The notes under the pieces are model-generated. The model did not search any database, was not told where the DNA came from, and saw nothing but the letters and a program-made list of their open reading frames with translations. Below, piece after piece: positions 55,424 to 64,000 of a stretch of DNA of 64,000 nucleotides (positions are counted from its first letter, which is position 1; the number at the start of each line of letters is the position of its first letter). The translations under genes were made by a program, and so were the position numbers. Source of the DNA: Haemophilus paraphrohaemolyticus (GTDB lineage: Bacteria > Pseudomonadota > Gammaproteobacteria > Enterobacterales > Pasteurellaceae); assembly GCF_002015045.1 (NCBI RefSeq), contig NZ_MUXX01000012.1:454915-518914 (forward strand), given 5' to 3'.

Positions 55424-57136
55424 TTAGCGTTGCCCTAACATATTCGGCAATACAATCATTACTTGAAAACCGCCATCTGAACGATTACTGAAACTCAATT
55501 CGCCATTTAATTCGGCAGCTCGTTCTTTCATAATGGTTAAGCCGTAATGCCCTTCAGGCTCTAAAACAGTTTCAACGCCTTTACCATTATCTTGAATAAT
55601 CAGATAGTGCTCGCCTTCTGAATTGGTGTCGGCTAGCACATCAATTTCGGTTGCATCAGCATGTTTAATAGCATTGATGACCGCCTCCCGGGTAATTTGC
55701 AATACGTGTACTTGCTCTTGGGCATTAAACATCAGCGAAGGCAGTTTACAATTTAGGCGAATTTGGGCAGACGTGCGGGCACGTAAGGTGTCCAACATTC
55801 GCTCTAATGCGCTGGTTAAATTAGACTCTTCAATGGTTAAGCGGAATGTTGAAAGTAGCTCTCGCAGTTGGCTATACGCATCGTTCAGTGCTTTTTCTAA
55901 ATCATTTAGAATGCTCGCTTGTTTTTGCCAATCTTGAGCCTTTTCGCCATTACGTTTGAGTAAGCTCAACTGAATTTTAAAGAAAGTAAGCGACTGCGCT
56001 AGAGAATCATGCAATTCTCTGGCAATAATCGACCGCTCTTCCATCAAAATAAGTTGCTGTTGCTGCTTATGGTTTTTCACGACATAAACGCTTCGCCCAA
56101 TCATTTCTGACACACTCTGAATTAAGCGCTCATCAGGGCAAAGTAAGGAAGGTTTCCAACGTAACATCGCAATTTTTTCATTTTCAATCGCTATTTCGTG
56201 TTGTTGCCAATGGCTAGAAAGCAAATCTTGATCAATCTTAACATTCCAATAATCTGCCCCATAAACTTCAATTGCAATGCCTTTGAGCTGTTCATTATCC
56301 AGAACTGTCTCCAACACTTGATGCAGAAGATCTTTGCTAATAGGCTTAGAAGTTAAAATTTGCGAGCAGTGATAAAGCACCATAATGGAGCGGTTTACAG
56401 CGGTCAAACGACGCGTTTTATCTGCCACTTTTTCTTCCAGTGAACTATACAATTTTTCCAATTCGCTTGCCATTTGAGTAAAGGTTTTTGACAACACGCC
56501 TAGCTCATTGGGTTCGTTAATCGCAAGTTCTACATGGTTAAAATCTTCCTGTTGAATTTGCTGGCTAGCAAGCACAAGCTGATCAAGATGTCGAATAATG
56601 CGTCGGCGTGTGTACCAAACGCCATAATAAGCTAGGGCAATAATAAGCAACATCGAAATAGCGATTACGCCAATCGCAATCATCAATTTCTGTTCAGCAA
56701 ATTTCTGTAAATTCTTCACAAAAGTATCAATTTCATCGACATAATACTCTATATTGCTGAGATATTGCCGTTTATCTTGCATTTCGATATAAGTCGCCAT
56801 TTGAGACCAATGTGCTTTGAGATTTTGATAACCTTGTGTTACTTTCTCAGGGGCACAGTCGGAATGGAGCTCTTCATATAAGGCATTAAGACTAGCTTGA
56901 TATTCTGCCAAACGTGAGCCGCGGATTTCAGGATGGAATTCCATTTCGTGCAAGAAACGGTAGCTTTGATAGCGCAACGAACCTGCCACGTTAATCAACC
57001 GAGCGTCTGCGTGGTTACTCCACATAATACCTAGCGAAATGCCGCTAATCAGGGTCGCAAAAGCAATAATGGTGAAGAAATAAAGCCCGATACGGCGGGC
57101 AATAGAATTTTTAGGATTAACAACAAAAGTGTTCAT
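55424..57136 (-). CDS. narQ: Nitrate/nitrite sensor histidine kinase NarQ
   Basis: This 570-residue membrane kinase has two helices (near residues 14-34 and 148-170), a periplasmic sensor with the P-box LINVAGSLRYQSYRF, HAMP near 175-225, a coiled coil and GAF-like region. HisKA_3 has the phosphorylated histidine in IIARELHDSLAQSLTFFKIQ near 370, and the HATPase has NAIKHADATEIDV and DNGKGVE. The P-box is the nitrate-binding signature of NarX/NarQ. Its regulator NarP is not adjacent, as in other Pasteurellaceae. The RBS is weak. Confidence 0.92.
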   Translation of the reverse strand: MNTFVVNPKNSIARRIGLYFFTIIAFATLISGISLGIMWSNHADARLINVAGSLRYQSYRFLHEMEFHPEIRGSRLAEYQASLNALYEELHSDCAPEKVTQGYQNLKAHWSQMATYIEMQDKRQYLSNIEYYVDEIDTFVKNLQKFAEQKLMIAIGVIAISMLLIIALAYYGVWYTRRRIIRHLDQLVLASQQIQQEDFNHVELAINEPNELGVLSKTFTQMASELEKLYSSLEEKVADKTRRLTAVNRSIMVLYHCSQILTSKPISKDLLHQVLETVLDNEQLKGIAIEVYGADYWNVKIDQDLLSSHWQQHEIAIENEKIAMLRWKPSLLCPDERLIQSVSEMIGRSVYVVKNHKQQQQLILMEERSIIARELHDSLAQSLTFFKIQLSLLKRNGEKAQDWQKQASILNDLEKALNDAYSQLRELLSTFRLTIEESNLTSALERMLDTLRARTSAQIRLNCKLPSLMFNAQEQVHVLQITREAVINAIKHADATEIDVLADTNSEGEHYLIIQDNGKGVETVLEPEGHYGLTIMKERAAELNGELSFSNRSDGGFQVMIVLPNMLGQR

Positions 57137-57156
57137 TGAAGATTATCGGGGGTCTC

Positions 57157-57975
57157 TTAAAGTTGGAATAATTGTGTAAGTTCTGTAGCGATGCTATCTT
57201 CACTGTTCGAGCCAATGGTTTTATCCGCTTTTTGTTGCACTTCGTCTTCAGAACCGCCCATTGCAATGCCTAAGCCTACAAGTTGTAACATCGAAATATC
57301 GTTAAAATTATCTCCAAAGGCAACGACCTGAGCAGGGTTAATACCTTCACGCTCAAGTAATTTCGCTAACATCGCCCCCTTGCTATTGCCAACGGCAGTA
57401 ATATCAGCACGATCGACCCAAGACCATTCTGGACTAACTTGATCAAGCGGTAACGCATCGACAAACTTTTGCATTTTGGCTAAATCAGGATCGCTAATTA
57501 GCACCTTCCACACCGTCGTGCCATTATCGATTTCTTTTTGGAATTTTTCGACTTGATGCACATCAGGTCGCACATTTTCTGGGCAAGAATCCACCCATTT
57601 TTGTAATTTAACAAAATGCGGGTTAAGTTCCTCGTAGGTCATTGCATCGCGGAAATAGACAGAAACGTGGATGCCCTCTGCTTGTGCATTATTGATCAGC
57701 ATCGAAGCTAATGCTGGCGTGAGTGGATTGCTTTCCAATACATCATCTTTTTGGAAATCGTAGAGGTAAGTACCGTTACAGCAAACCACTGGTGTATCTA
57801 AATTCATTTCTGCATAGTAAGGACGAACGGCGGTGTGATGACGACCTGTTACAAAATAGACTTTTATGCCTTTTTCTCTTGCCTTTTGAATCGCTTGTTT
57901 GCTTGATTCCAGAATGGTTGCGTTCGGGGAAAGTAATGTGCCATCTAAATCAAAGGCAATGGCTTGATATTTCAT
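57157..57975 (-). CDS. Cof-type HAD-family sugar phosphatase
   Basis: This 272-residue HAD hydrolase has motif I AFDLDGTLLSPNA, motif II FVTGRHHTAV, and motif IV AFGDNFNDISMLQLVGLGIAM, with a C2B cap between. These are the Cof/YidA/YbiV group that dephosphorylates sugar phosphates or PLP-like molecules. AAAGGAAC precedes ATG. It starts 181 bases after nothing else on its strand and ends 20 bases before narQ, so it may be co-transcribed with narQ. Confidence 0.88.
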   Translation of the reverse strand: MKYQAIAFDLDGTLLSPNATILESSKQAIQKAREKGIKVYFVTGRHHTAVRPYYAEMNLDTPVVCCNGTYLYDFQKDDVLESNPLTPALASMLINNAQAEGIHVSVYFRDAMTYEELNPHFVKLQKWVDSCPENVRPDVHQVEKFQKEIDNGTTVWKVLISDPDLAKMQKFVDALPLDQVSPEWSWVDRADITAVGNSKGAMLAKLLEREGINPAQVVAFGDNFNDISMLQLVGLGIAMGGSEDEVQQKADKTIGSNSEDSIATELTQLFQL

Positions 57976-58009
57976 AAAAGTTCCTTTGTGTTTGAAAAAA
58001 TGAAAAAGA

Positions 58010-58033
58010 AAGGGTAGCCAATTGGCTACCCTT
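58010..58033 (-). terminator. Rho-independent terminator of the BamE/OmpA lipoprotein gene
   Basis: AAGGGTAGCC-AATT-GGCTACCCTT is a ten-base perfect stem, followed on the minus strand by TCTTTTTCATTTTTT. It lies 32 bases after the stop at 58065. Confidence 0.9.
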
Positions 58034-58064
58034 ATATTCTACTCAGTTCTATAAACCCTGTAAA

Positions 58065-58913
58065 TTATTTACCAGAGTTATATGCTGGTGTTTGGTAAAG
58101 TGGTGCTGGACCGTTAGGACCTGCAACGTTACCACCTTCGCTTTGTTTTACAAGTCCACCATTTGCAGAAATTTCTACACGACGGTTTGGACGTAAACAA
58201 TCTTTCTCAGCTTGACCTTTCAAACCTTCACATGCTTTAACTTGATTTGCTTTACCATAGCCAACTGCTTCGATTTGAGCAGTTACGCCTTGTTGGATTA
58301 AACGCTCTTTAACTACATTTGCACGACGGTTAGATAAATTTAAGTTGTAAGCTTCTGAACCTAAACGGTCTGTGTAGCCAGCTACTTTAACTTGTTGTGC
58401 TCCAGAAGATTTTAATTGTACTGCAACGTTATCAACAACTTCTTTACCTTTTGTTGTTAAGGTATCTTTGTCGAAGTCAAATAAGAAGTCACCGCTTAAG
58501 TTGAATGATGCATTACCGTTACAACCGTTTGGATACCAGAAGAAGCTTTGTGCATTCATATTTTTGTCAAAACCGATTTTGAATTGACAGATTTTGTGAA
58601 CACCATTTTCACGGTAGTTAAATACGTAGTCCCATTCACGAACGCCATATAAGCCTTCTTCAAAGTGAGGACGACCAATTAAGTAATAAAGTTGATCTTT
58701 ATTCATACCACGTTCAATTTGACGAACGTTTTCCCAGTTTGGCCATGAACCAAATTGTGAACCATCGTGATTGAATTCTGACTCTGAAATTTTAGGGAAT
58801 ACAGGATTCTCAATAAAACCTTCATCTGAAACTTTGCTTAAATTACCACACGCAGCAACTGCAATCGCTACGCTTGATAATAACAAACCACGAAAAACTG
58901 TTGTTCTTTTCAT
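58065..58913 (-). CDS. BamE (SmpA)-OmpA fusion outer-membrane lipoprotein
   Basis: This 282-residue protein has a lipoprotein signal with lipobox VAAC near residue 22. Residues 60-130 (NVRQIERGMNKDQLYYLIGR, GVREWDYVFNY) resemble a SmpA/BamE domain. Residues 140-255 are an OmpA-like peptidoglycan-binding domain (FLFDFDKDTLTTKGKEVVDN, VAGYTDRLGSEAYNLNLSNR, RPNRRVEI). The tail is Gly/Pro-rich. It would tie the outer membrane to peptidoglycan. It is monocistronic with good RBS and terminator. Confidence 0.88.
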   Translation of the reverse strand: MKRTTVFRGLLLSSVAIAVAACGNLSKVSDEGFIENPVFPKISESEFNHDGSQFGSWPNWENVRQIERGMNKDQLYYLIGRPHFEEGLYGVREWDYVFNYRENGVHKICQFKIGFDKNMNAQSFFWYPNGCNGNASFNLSGDFLFDFDKDTLTTKGKEVVDNVAVQLKSSGAQQVKVAGYTDRLGSEAYNLNLSNRRANVVKERLIQQGVTAQIEAVGYGKANQVKACEGLKGQAEKDCLRPNRRVEISANGGLVKQSEGGNVAGPNGPAPLYQTPAYNSGK

Positions 58914-59057
58914 TTTTTTATTCCTTTATTAATAAAGACACTATTTAGTAAGGCGAATTTTCTCAAAATCCAACCAGTATACTTAACTAGATTTTGATGA
59001 ATCGCGAAAATTCTACAATACTACGCAATGAATTTCTATACTTATTCAATATAATTA

Positions 59058-60773
59058 TTAAACAATTACATTTTCTACACGTAACTGTAAATTCTTATTA
59101 CCTTTATACTCATTTATGTCAAGTTTGTAAATTATTTTGGCTTGTTTAATCGAAAGATCAGGGAACAATCGGGTATCAATATTAAACCAAATGGCATCCA
59201 ACAACATACCTTGTTGGTTTTCTACCATCATTTTTAGATGGCATCCACCTAATAACCGCTGTTGCAGGATTTTAAAATCGCCTTCAAACGTTGGCTCAGG
59301 GAAATGTTGTCCCCAAGGTCCTGCCTGTTGTAATAAACTTGCAGTTTCCAAGGAAAATTCGCCCGCTTGTAATTCGCCATCGGTGTAAATCACACCTCGC
59401 AATAGATCTGGTTCAATCATTTCGTTAATCACTTCATCAAAAACTTTCTGGAATTTAAAGAAGTGATCTTGGTGAATGGTTAAACCTGCCGCCATTGCAT
59501 GCCCTCCAAATTTCACAATTAAATCAGGATAAAGTGTATCAATTCGCTCTAATACATCTCGCATATGCAAACCTGCAATAGAACGTGCAGAACCTTTGAT
59601 AAATTCGCTTTCTTCACTCTCTTGGGCAAAGGCAATCACAGGGCGGTGAAACTGATCTTTAATGCGCGAAGCCAAAATACCAATCACGCCTTGATGCCAA
59701 TCCGGCTGATAAAGCGTAATGCCGTGGGCTTGCTCTTTTTGCGAGAGTTTTGGCAATTTTGCACAAATCGACAAAGCCTCTGTTTTCATCTCTTGCTCAA
59801 ACTCTTTACGAGTTTGGTTGAGGCTATCAAGCTCAAATGCCAATTGCCGAGCTAAATCCATATTATCCGCAATTAGTAACTCTACACCGAGAGACATATT
59901 CTCTAATCGCCCCGCTGCATTTAATCGCGGTGCAATTGCAAAACCTAAATCAGCCGCTTGTAAATTACTTAAATCGCGTTTACTCACCTCTACCAAGGCT
60001 TTAATCCCTGCACGGCAAGCCCCAGAACGAATACGGCTTAATCCTTGATGGACTAAAATACGATTATTGTGATCAAGAGGCACCACATCGGCAACCGTGC
60101 CCAGTGCGACCAAATCAAGCAATTCAGCTAAATTGGGTTCTGTGCCCGTAAATAGATTTTCTTCTCGCATCTTGCCACGTAGTGCTAGCATTACATAGAA
60201 CGCGACGCCTACGCCTGCCAAGGATTTTGAAGGAAATTCACAATAGGGTAAGTTGGGATTAACCATCGCATCTGCTTTAGGGAAACTATCTGCCGGTAAA
60301 TGATGATCGGTAACTAGAACCTCGATTCCATGCAATTTTAGATAATCAATCCCTTCAAAAGAGGATATGCCATTATCAACGGTAATCACCAAATCTGCCC
60401 CTTTGATCACCACCATTTCCGCTACGCTTAAACTTAATCCATAGCCTTGCAAGAAACGATCGGGAATCAAATATTCTACTTGGCTAAAACCGAACTGGCG
60501 TAATGCCAATAAGGTTAATGCAGTACTGGTTGCCCCGTCCGCATCAAAGTCGCCTACAATCACAATCCGAAATTGCTTTTTGTAGGCTTGCACTAAAATT
60601 TCGACCGCTTGTTCAATGCCCGCCAACTGTTTTGGGCGATGTAAAAACTTCAATGTTCGCTCTAATTCTTGAGGAGATTGAACGCCTCGACTTTGATACA
60701 AGCGGTTTAAAAGCGGATGATCAGAGAGTTTTTCCTGAGTTAAAAGCGGTCGTTTTTTTATAATTTTTTGCAC
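59058..60773 (-). CDS. recJ: Single-stranded-DNA-specific exonuclease RecJ
   Basis: This 571-residue DHH-family 5'-3' exonuclease has VGDFDADGATSTAL near residue 75, the DHH motif LVTDHHLPAD near 155, VALGTVADVVPL near 230 and a DHHA1 region (KFGGHAMAAGL). It works in recombination and mismatch repair. The start is GTG at 60773, three bases after the dsbC stop; no ATG fits the family N-terminus. The order dsbC-recJ is a common gammaproteobacterial pair. Confidence 0.95.
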   Translation of the reverse strand: MQKIIKKRPLLTQEKLSDHPLLNRLYQSRGVQSPQELERTLKFLHRPKQLAGIEQAVEILVQAYKKQFRIVIVGDFDADGATSTALTLLALRQFGFSQVEYLIPDRFLQGYGLSLSVAEMVVIKGADLVITVDNGISSFEGIDYLKLHGIEVLVTDHHLPADSFPKADAMVNPNLPYCEFPSKSLAGVGVAFYVMLALRGKMREENLFTGTEPNLAELLDLVALGTVADVVPLDHNNRILVHQGLSRIRSGACRAGIKALVEVSKRDLSNLQAADLGFAIAPRLNAAGRLENMSLGVELLIADNMDLARQLAFELDSLNQTRKEFEQEMKTEALSICAKLPKLSQKEQAHGITLYQPDWHQGVIGILASRIKDQFHRPVIAFAQESEESEFIKGSARSIAGLHMRDVLERIDTLYPDLIVKFGGHAMAAGLTIHQDHFFKFQKVFDEVINEMIEPDLLRGVIYTDGELQAGEFSLETASLLQQAGPWGQHFPEPTFEGDFKILQQRLLGGCHLKMMVENQQGMLLDAIWFNIDTRLFPDLSIKQAKIIYKLDINEYKGNKNLQLRVENVIV

Positions 60774-60776
60774 AAT

Positions 60777-61490
60777 CTATTTTTCTTCTGCCAACATTTT
60801 CGCAAGCTGTTTTGGCTCCACATAACCACCAATCACGCTACCTGTCTCGGTGACCATATAAGGCGTGCCTGTTACACCAAACTGAATACCCAAGTCATAA
60901 TGTTTTTTCACGATATTCGGGTTTTTTAATGTTTTTGGTAATTCTCCGTTTTCTGCATCATTTAACGCTTTCACTTTATCCATTGCCGTCCAGATTGCTT
61001 CCATCTGTTTTGCCGTTTGCGTGTTCATTCCACCGCGAGGGAAAGCAAGGAAACGAAGAGTAATGCCTTCATCGTTATACTCTTTAATTCGTTGATGCAC
61101 TAAATGGCAGTAATGGCAGGTAATATCCATAAAAATATTCACCACATACTTTTCATTTTTAGCAGGGTACGTGATCATCTCATTTTGTAACGCATTTAGC
61201 TCTGCCATTTTGGATTGATGCGTAATATCAGTCACTTTGCCATTTTTGATTTCTAATACTTGGATCTGACCATTTAAGACATAGCGCCCATCATCACTAA
61301 TATAAACCACACCTTCATTTGAGCTTGCCGTTTTAAAATGGGGAATTGCCGAATCACTAATGCGAACATTCGTTGCCCCCATTTTTTCTAAGGTTGCTTT
61401 TAAGTTCACATCATCTGCCATTACATTTGCAGAGATTAATCCTGCTGAGAATAGGGCAAAGCCTAATTTTGCCATCTGATTTTTTTTCAT
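60777..61490 (-). CDS. dsbC: Thiol:disulfide interchange protein DsbC
   Basis: This 237-residue periplasmic disulfide isomerase has signal peptide KLGFALFSAGLISANVMA, an N-terminal dimerisation domain and a thioredoxin-fold domain with the active site MDITCHYCHLVHQRI (CHYC instead of the CGYC of E. coli). The cis-proline is in GVTGTPYMV. It lies 18 bases downstream of mepM and 3 bases upstream of recJ. AGGAAATT precedes ATG. Confidence 0.94.
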   Translation of the reverse strand: MKKNQMAKLGFALFSAGLISANVMADDVNLKATLEKMGATNVRISDSAIPHFKTASSNEGVVYISDDGRYVLNGQIQVLEIKNGKVTDITHQSKMAELNALQNEMITYPAKNEKYVVNIFMDITCHYCHLVHQRIKEYNDEGITLRFLAFPRGGMNTQTAKQMEAIWTAMDKVKALNDAENGELPKTLKNPNIVKKHYDLGIQFGVTGTPYMVTETGSVIGGYVEPKQLAKMLAEEK

Positions 61491-61508
61491 AATTTCCTAC
61501 TTTATGTT

Positions 61509-62966
61509 TTAAAGTTTAAGTTTCTCTTGAACGTTTTTCGCACGCTCTAAGAAATTTTTACGCTCTTTACTTGCCATATCTGAACCAGAACCTGGTAATT
61601 TCACCGTCATTGGGTTCACAGGTCTACCATTGATATGAAACTCATAGTGTAAATGAGGCCCTGTCGAACCGCCCGAATTGCCAGATAGCGCAATTCTCTC
61701 CCCTTTTCGCACCGTTTGCCCTACTTTTACTAGCGATTTACTCAAGTGCATATAGACGGTTGTAATATGTCCGTGACGAATTTTAATATAATGTCCAGCC
61801 CCTTTCGCTTGGAATGCCACATGTTCAACCACACCATCACTTGGTGCGATAATTGGTGTACCCGTTGGAACCCCAAAGTCTACCCCATTATGCGGACGAA
61901 CGCGTTTGGTAATGGGATGCAAGCGACGAGGATTAAACGGTGAAGAAACCCGAGCGGTAAACAACAACGGCTGACGTGCAAAGCCTTTAGTCAGAGTTTC
62001 CCCGTGATTGCTATAATAACGCCCATTTGAAGCTTGGATGGCATAATAGCGTTTATTGCCACTTTCAATCAAAATTCCTTCTACATTACCAATATCAGTC
62101 ACCGCATCATTAATATATTCTCGGCGAACTAAAATTGCAAAACGATCGCCATTTTTCACTTTGCTAGTTGCAATTTGTGATTGTAATCCAACCGCTAGTT
62201 GATTGATTTGGCGATCTGATAACCCTACATTTCGCAAACTGGTGGTAAAACTGCCTTGAATCGCCCCTTTTATCACATCTTGTCGCCAAACGCCTTTTTT
62301 CTCAATGCGCTGGTAACTGAACTTGCCATTTTCTTGACGTTCATAAATGCGTTCTTCTTTTTCAGAGACCAACCAATTGAGGTATTCCAATTCACCAAAG
62401 TTGTCTAACACCCAGTAGAATTGTTGTCCTGCTTCAAGCTTGCCTAATGTGGGATATTGGCGAATTAAGGCTTTTGCATCATCGTCCCCCAAACCTGACT
62501 GCTCAAGCACATCACTTAATTTATCGCCATTGATCACCACATAGCTAAATTGATCTTGGATGCGTAATGCTTCATCGGCAATATTGACAATATCGCTAAT
62601 CAATTGCTCTGCTTCTTCTGGCAATTTTTCTTGTGCCACTTTGGGCTTACCCTCTTTACCTTCTTCCTCATCATCTTCAGAGGCTAATTCATCATCGTAA
62701 GAAGTAGCATTAGGGTCTTCGGTTAAATCTTGTTTTTTCTCTGCTTGTTCAGTGTCTGAATTCGTGCTTTCCACATCATCGACAATATCGTTATCTAAAT
62801 CATCTAAAATAATGACATTTTCTTGCGATGACGCATTCAATGGTGTTTGTTTTTTTAATGAAAGGGCAATGCCAATACCAATAGAGAGTACCGCCATCAA
62901 AAACAGAAATATTCTAATTTTCTTTTTCTTCCGTCTTCGATCCCTTGCGAAAATAATGCGTGACAA
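61509..62966 (-). CDS. mepM: Murein DD-endopeptidase MepM-like, M23 family
   Basis: This 485-residue protein has a basic N-terminus followed by a membrane anchor ([19 protein letters not shown]). An acidic linker (about 45-110) precedes a LysM/OapA-like region and a C-terminal M23 LytM domain with [20 protein letters not shown] near 370 and [17 protein letters not shown] near 440, which bind the zinc. It cleaves D-Ala-meso-DAP crosslinks. The start is TTG at 62966, with AGGAT upstream; there is no ATG that gives the family N-terminus. It is divergent from znuC, as in other Pasteurellaceae. Confidence 0.92.
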   Translation of the reverse strand: MSRIIFARDRRRKKKKIRIFLFLMAVLSIGIGIALSLKKQTPLNASSQENVIILDDLDNDIVDDVESTNSDTEQAEKKQDLTEDPNATSYDDELASEDDEEEGKEGKPKVAQEKLPEEAEQLISDIVNIADEALRIQDQFSYVVINGDKLSDVLEQSGLGDDDAKALIRQYPTLGKLEAGQQFYWVLDNFGELEYLNWLVSEKEERIYERQENGKFSYQRIEKKGVWRQDVIKGAIQGSFTTSLRNVGLSDRQINQLAVGLQSQIATSKVKNGDRFAILVRREYINDAVTDIGNVEGILIESGNKRYYAIQASNGRYYSNHGETLTKGFARQPLLFTARVSSPFNPRRLHPITKRVRPHNGVDFGVPTGTPIIAPSDGVVEHVAFQAKGAGHYIKIRHGHITTVYMHLSKSLVKVGQTVRKGERIALSGNSGGSTGPHLHYEFHINGRPVNPMTVKLPGSGSDMASKERKNFLERAKNVQEKLKL

Positions 62967-63106
62967 AATCTATCCTGTGCGTTTTTATGTAAATTTACTG
63001 AAAATTTTCGACAAGATTGTAAAAGAAAAATTCCATCTTGTCATTTAGATAAAAATCCGTTAAGTTGAGCGACCAAATAAATCCCTAAATTTTTTATGAA
63101 AACAGT

Positions 63107-63919
63107 ATGAAAATACATCAAATCACGCCTCTACCCCGTTCAGGAAAATCGCTCCGCCAAACTAAAGGCGAAATATTAGTTTCACTTAAGCAGATTGAAG
63201 TGGAATTTAACGGTAATAAGGCGTTAAAAAATATCAATTTAACCATCTACGCCAACGAAATTATGACCATTGTTGGACCAAATGGCGGGGGAAAATCGAC
63301 CTTATTAAAAGTTTTACTTAAATTACTGATACCAACCAAAGGCAAGGTGGAACATAAAAAAGGGCTAAAAATTGGCTACGTGCCTCAAAAATTGCATCTT
63401 GATCACTCAATGCCGATTACTGTCAAAAAATTTCTTTCACTTAAGCCCAATTGCAAACCTTCTGCGATTGATGAAGCATTAAAGCTATTTTCAATTGAAC
63501 ATTTAGCACAAAATAGTATGCAGAAGTTATCTGGCGGGGAGCTGCAACGTGTGCTGCTGGCTCGGGCAATTTTAAACAGGCCTCAACTTTTAGTGCTAGA
63601 TGAGCCGATGCAAGGGGTGGATATTTCAGGGCAGACAGAACTTCACCAGCTTTTAAACAATACGAGAAAATGGCTCAACTGTGCGATTTTAATGGTTTCA
63701 CACGATCTCAATATTGTGATGGCGAATACCGATGAGGTCATTTGCGTGAACCGCCATATTTGCTGCGCGGGTACGCCCGAGGTCATTACAAACGATCCTC
63801 ACTTCATTCACTTCTTTGGTGACCAATTTGCTCAAAATGTGGCATTTTATTCGCACCATCATAACCATCATCATAATTTACACGGTGATGTATGTAGTGG
63901 AGTTTGTCAGTGTAATTAA
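63107..63919 (+). CDS. znuC: Zinc ABC transporter ATP-binding protein ZnuC
   Basis: This 270-residue ATPase has Walker [15 protein letters not shown] near residue 57, signature [15 protein letters not shown] near 140 and Walker [13 protein letters not shown]. The GPNGGGKST loop and [11 protein letters not shown] are typical of ZnuC, the motor of high-affinity zinc import. The C-terminus is a metal-binding-looking tail, [12 protein letters not shown] followed by CSGVCQC. No clear Zur site or strong RBS was found in the 140 bp to mepM. znuB is not in the window. Confidence 0.93.
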   Translation: MKIHQITPLPRSGKSLRQTKGEILVSLKQIEVEFNGNKALKNINLTIYANEIMTIVGPNGGGKSTLLKVLLKLLIPTKGKVEHKKGLKIGYVPQKLHLDHSMPITVKKFLSLKPNCKPSAIDEALKLFSIEHLAQNSMQKLSGGELQRVLLARAILNRPQLLVLDEPMQGVDISGQTELHQLLNNTRKWLNCAILMVSHDLNIVMANTDEVICVNRHICCAGTPEVITNDPHFIHFFGDQFAQNVAFYSHHHNHHHNLHGDVCSGVCQCN

Positions 63920-63959
63920 ATAAATTTCTTCGTCAATAACTTCTGCCAAATCTCCCCTA

Positions 63960-63980
63960 CCCCTCTTTGCTAAAGAGGGG
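63960..63980. repeat. GC-rich dispersed palindrome CCCCTCTTT-GCT-AAAGAGGGG
   Basis: This is a nine-base perfect stem with a three-base loop after znuC, closely related to 24193-24215. Both have a CT-rich arm and three-base loop and lie between genes. This copy is flanked by CTCCCCTA and GAGGTAC. Confidence 0.8.
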
Positions 63981-64000
63981 GAGGTACAACCTGATAACAT

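Noticed and set aside
62967..63106. Zur operator between mepM and znuC
   Set aside because: No palindrome like the known Zur box was found in the AT-rich gap.

Overview
The window looks like the chromosome of a Pasteurellaceae bacterium from the clade that uses the Actinobacillus pleuropneumoniae-type DNA uptake sequence (Actinobacillus / Mannheimia / Glaesserella group). The exact 10-mer ACAAGCGGTC or its complement occurs at 22872, 31780, 33093, 38321, 39813 and 60603. Gene order such as hisC-serC, pyrF-lapB-lapA-ihfB-rpsA-cmk, recJ-dsbC and mepM/znuC fits the family. The species cannot be fixed from the sequence alone.

Layout. 1-1870: end of an iron-siderophore ABC transporter (two FecCD permeases and an ATPase, with ATGA overlaps). 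1871-8240: an accessory segment holding an internally deleted IS3/IS150-family element, a 1,810-residue trimeric autotransporter adhesin, a stub of rplY, and a second bare IS end. 8400-16334: Pit phosphate transporter with its DUF47 partner, SH3-domain membrane protein, pdxY, uvrB, a small lipoprotein and msbA. 16430-22340: a type I restriction-modification island inserted beside a flavoprotein gene, with a degenerate copy of that gene's 3' end on the far side. 22503-29813: the flavoprotein and a dipeptide/nickel-type ABC importer that includes a permease-ATPase fusion. 30000-38049: a CRP-controlled PTS IIBC gene (nagE-like), hisC, serC, ppx, and lysC behind a lysine riboswitch. 38118-46386: yciH, pyrF, lapB, lapA, ihfB, rpsA, cmk, degS, a DUF1919 protein and an orphan substrate-binding protein. 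46532-63919: mnmC, glnD, ung, grcA, trhP, a cytochrome b562-like gene, a GNAT gene, narQ, a HAD phosphatase, a BamE/OmpA lipoprotein, recJ, dsbC, mepM and znuC.

The most unusual feature is the hsd locus. The hsdM reading frame begins with a run of eight heptanucleotide repeats (CGACAAA on the coding strand) directly after its only plausible ATG. By base count the ATG is out of frame with HsdM in this sequence, so the locus appears phase-OFF; seven or ten repeats would switch it on. The HsdM C-terminus is fused in frame to half of an HsdS: central conserved region plus one target-recognition domain, with the first domain missing. HsdR is intact and follows. The methylase part is GC-rich and carries a Haemophilus-type uptake sequence, while the specificity part is very AT-rich, which points to mosaic horizontal origin.

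Secondary points: the adhesin gene has a terminator-like hairpin plus T8 in its leader and lies between two nearly identical IS right ends in the same orientation. G9/C9 tracts occur inside ppx and upstream of yciH. Many intergenic terminators are built from inverted pairs of uptake-sequence cores. No tRNA, rRNA or CRISPR array was seen. All statements come from reading the sequence and from general knowledge of the protein families; no database search was run.
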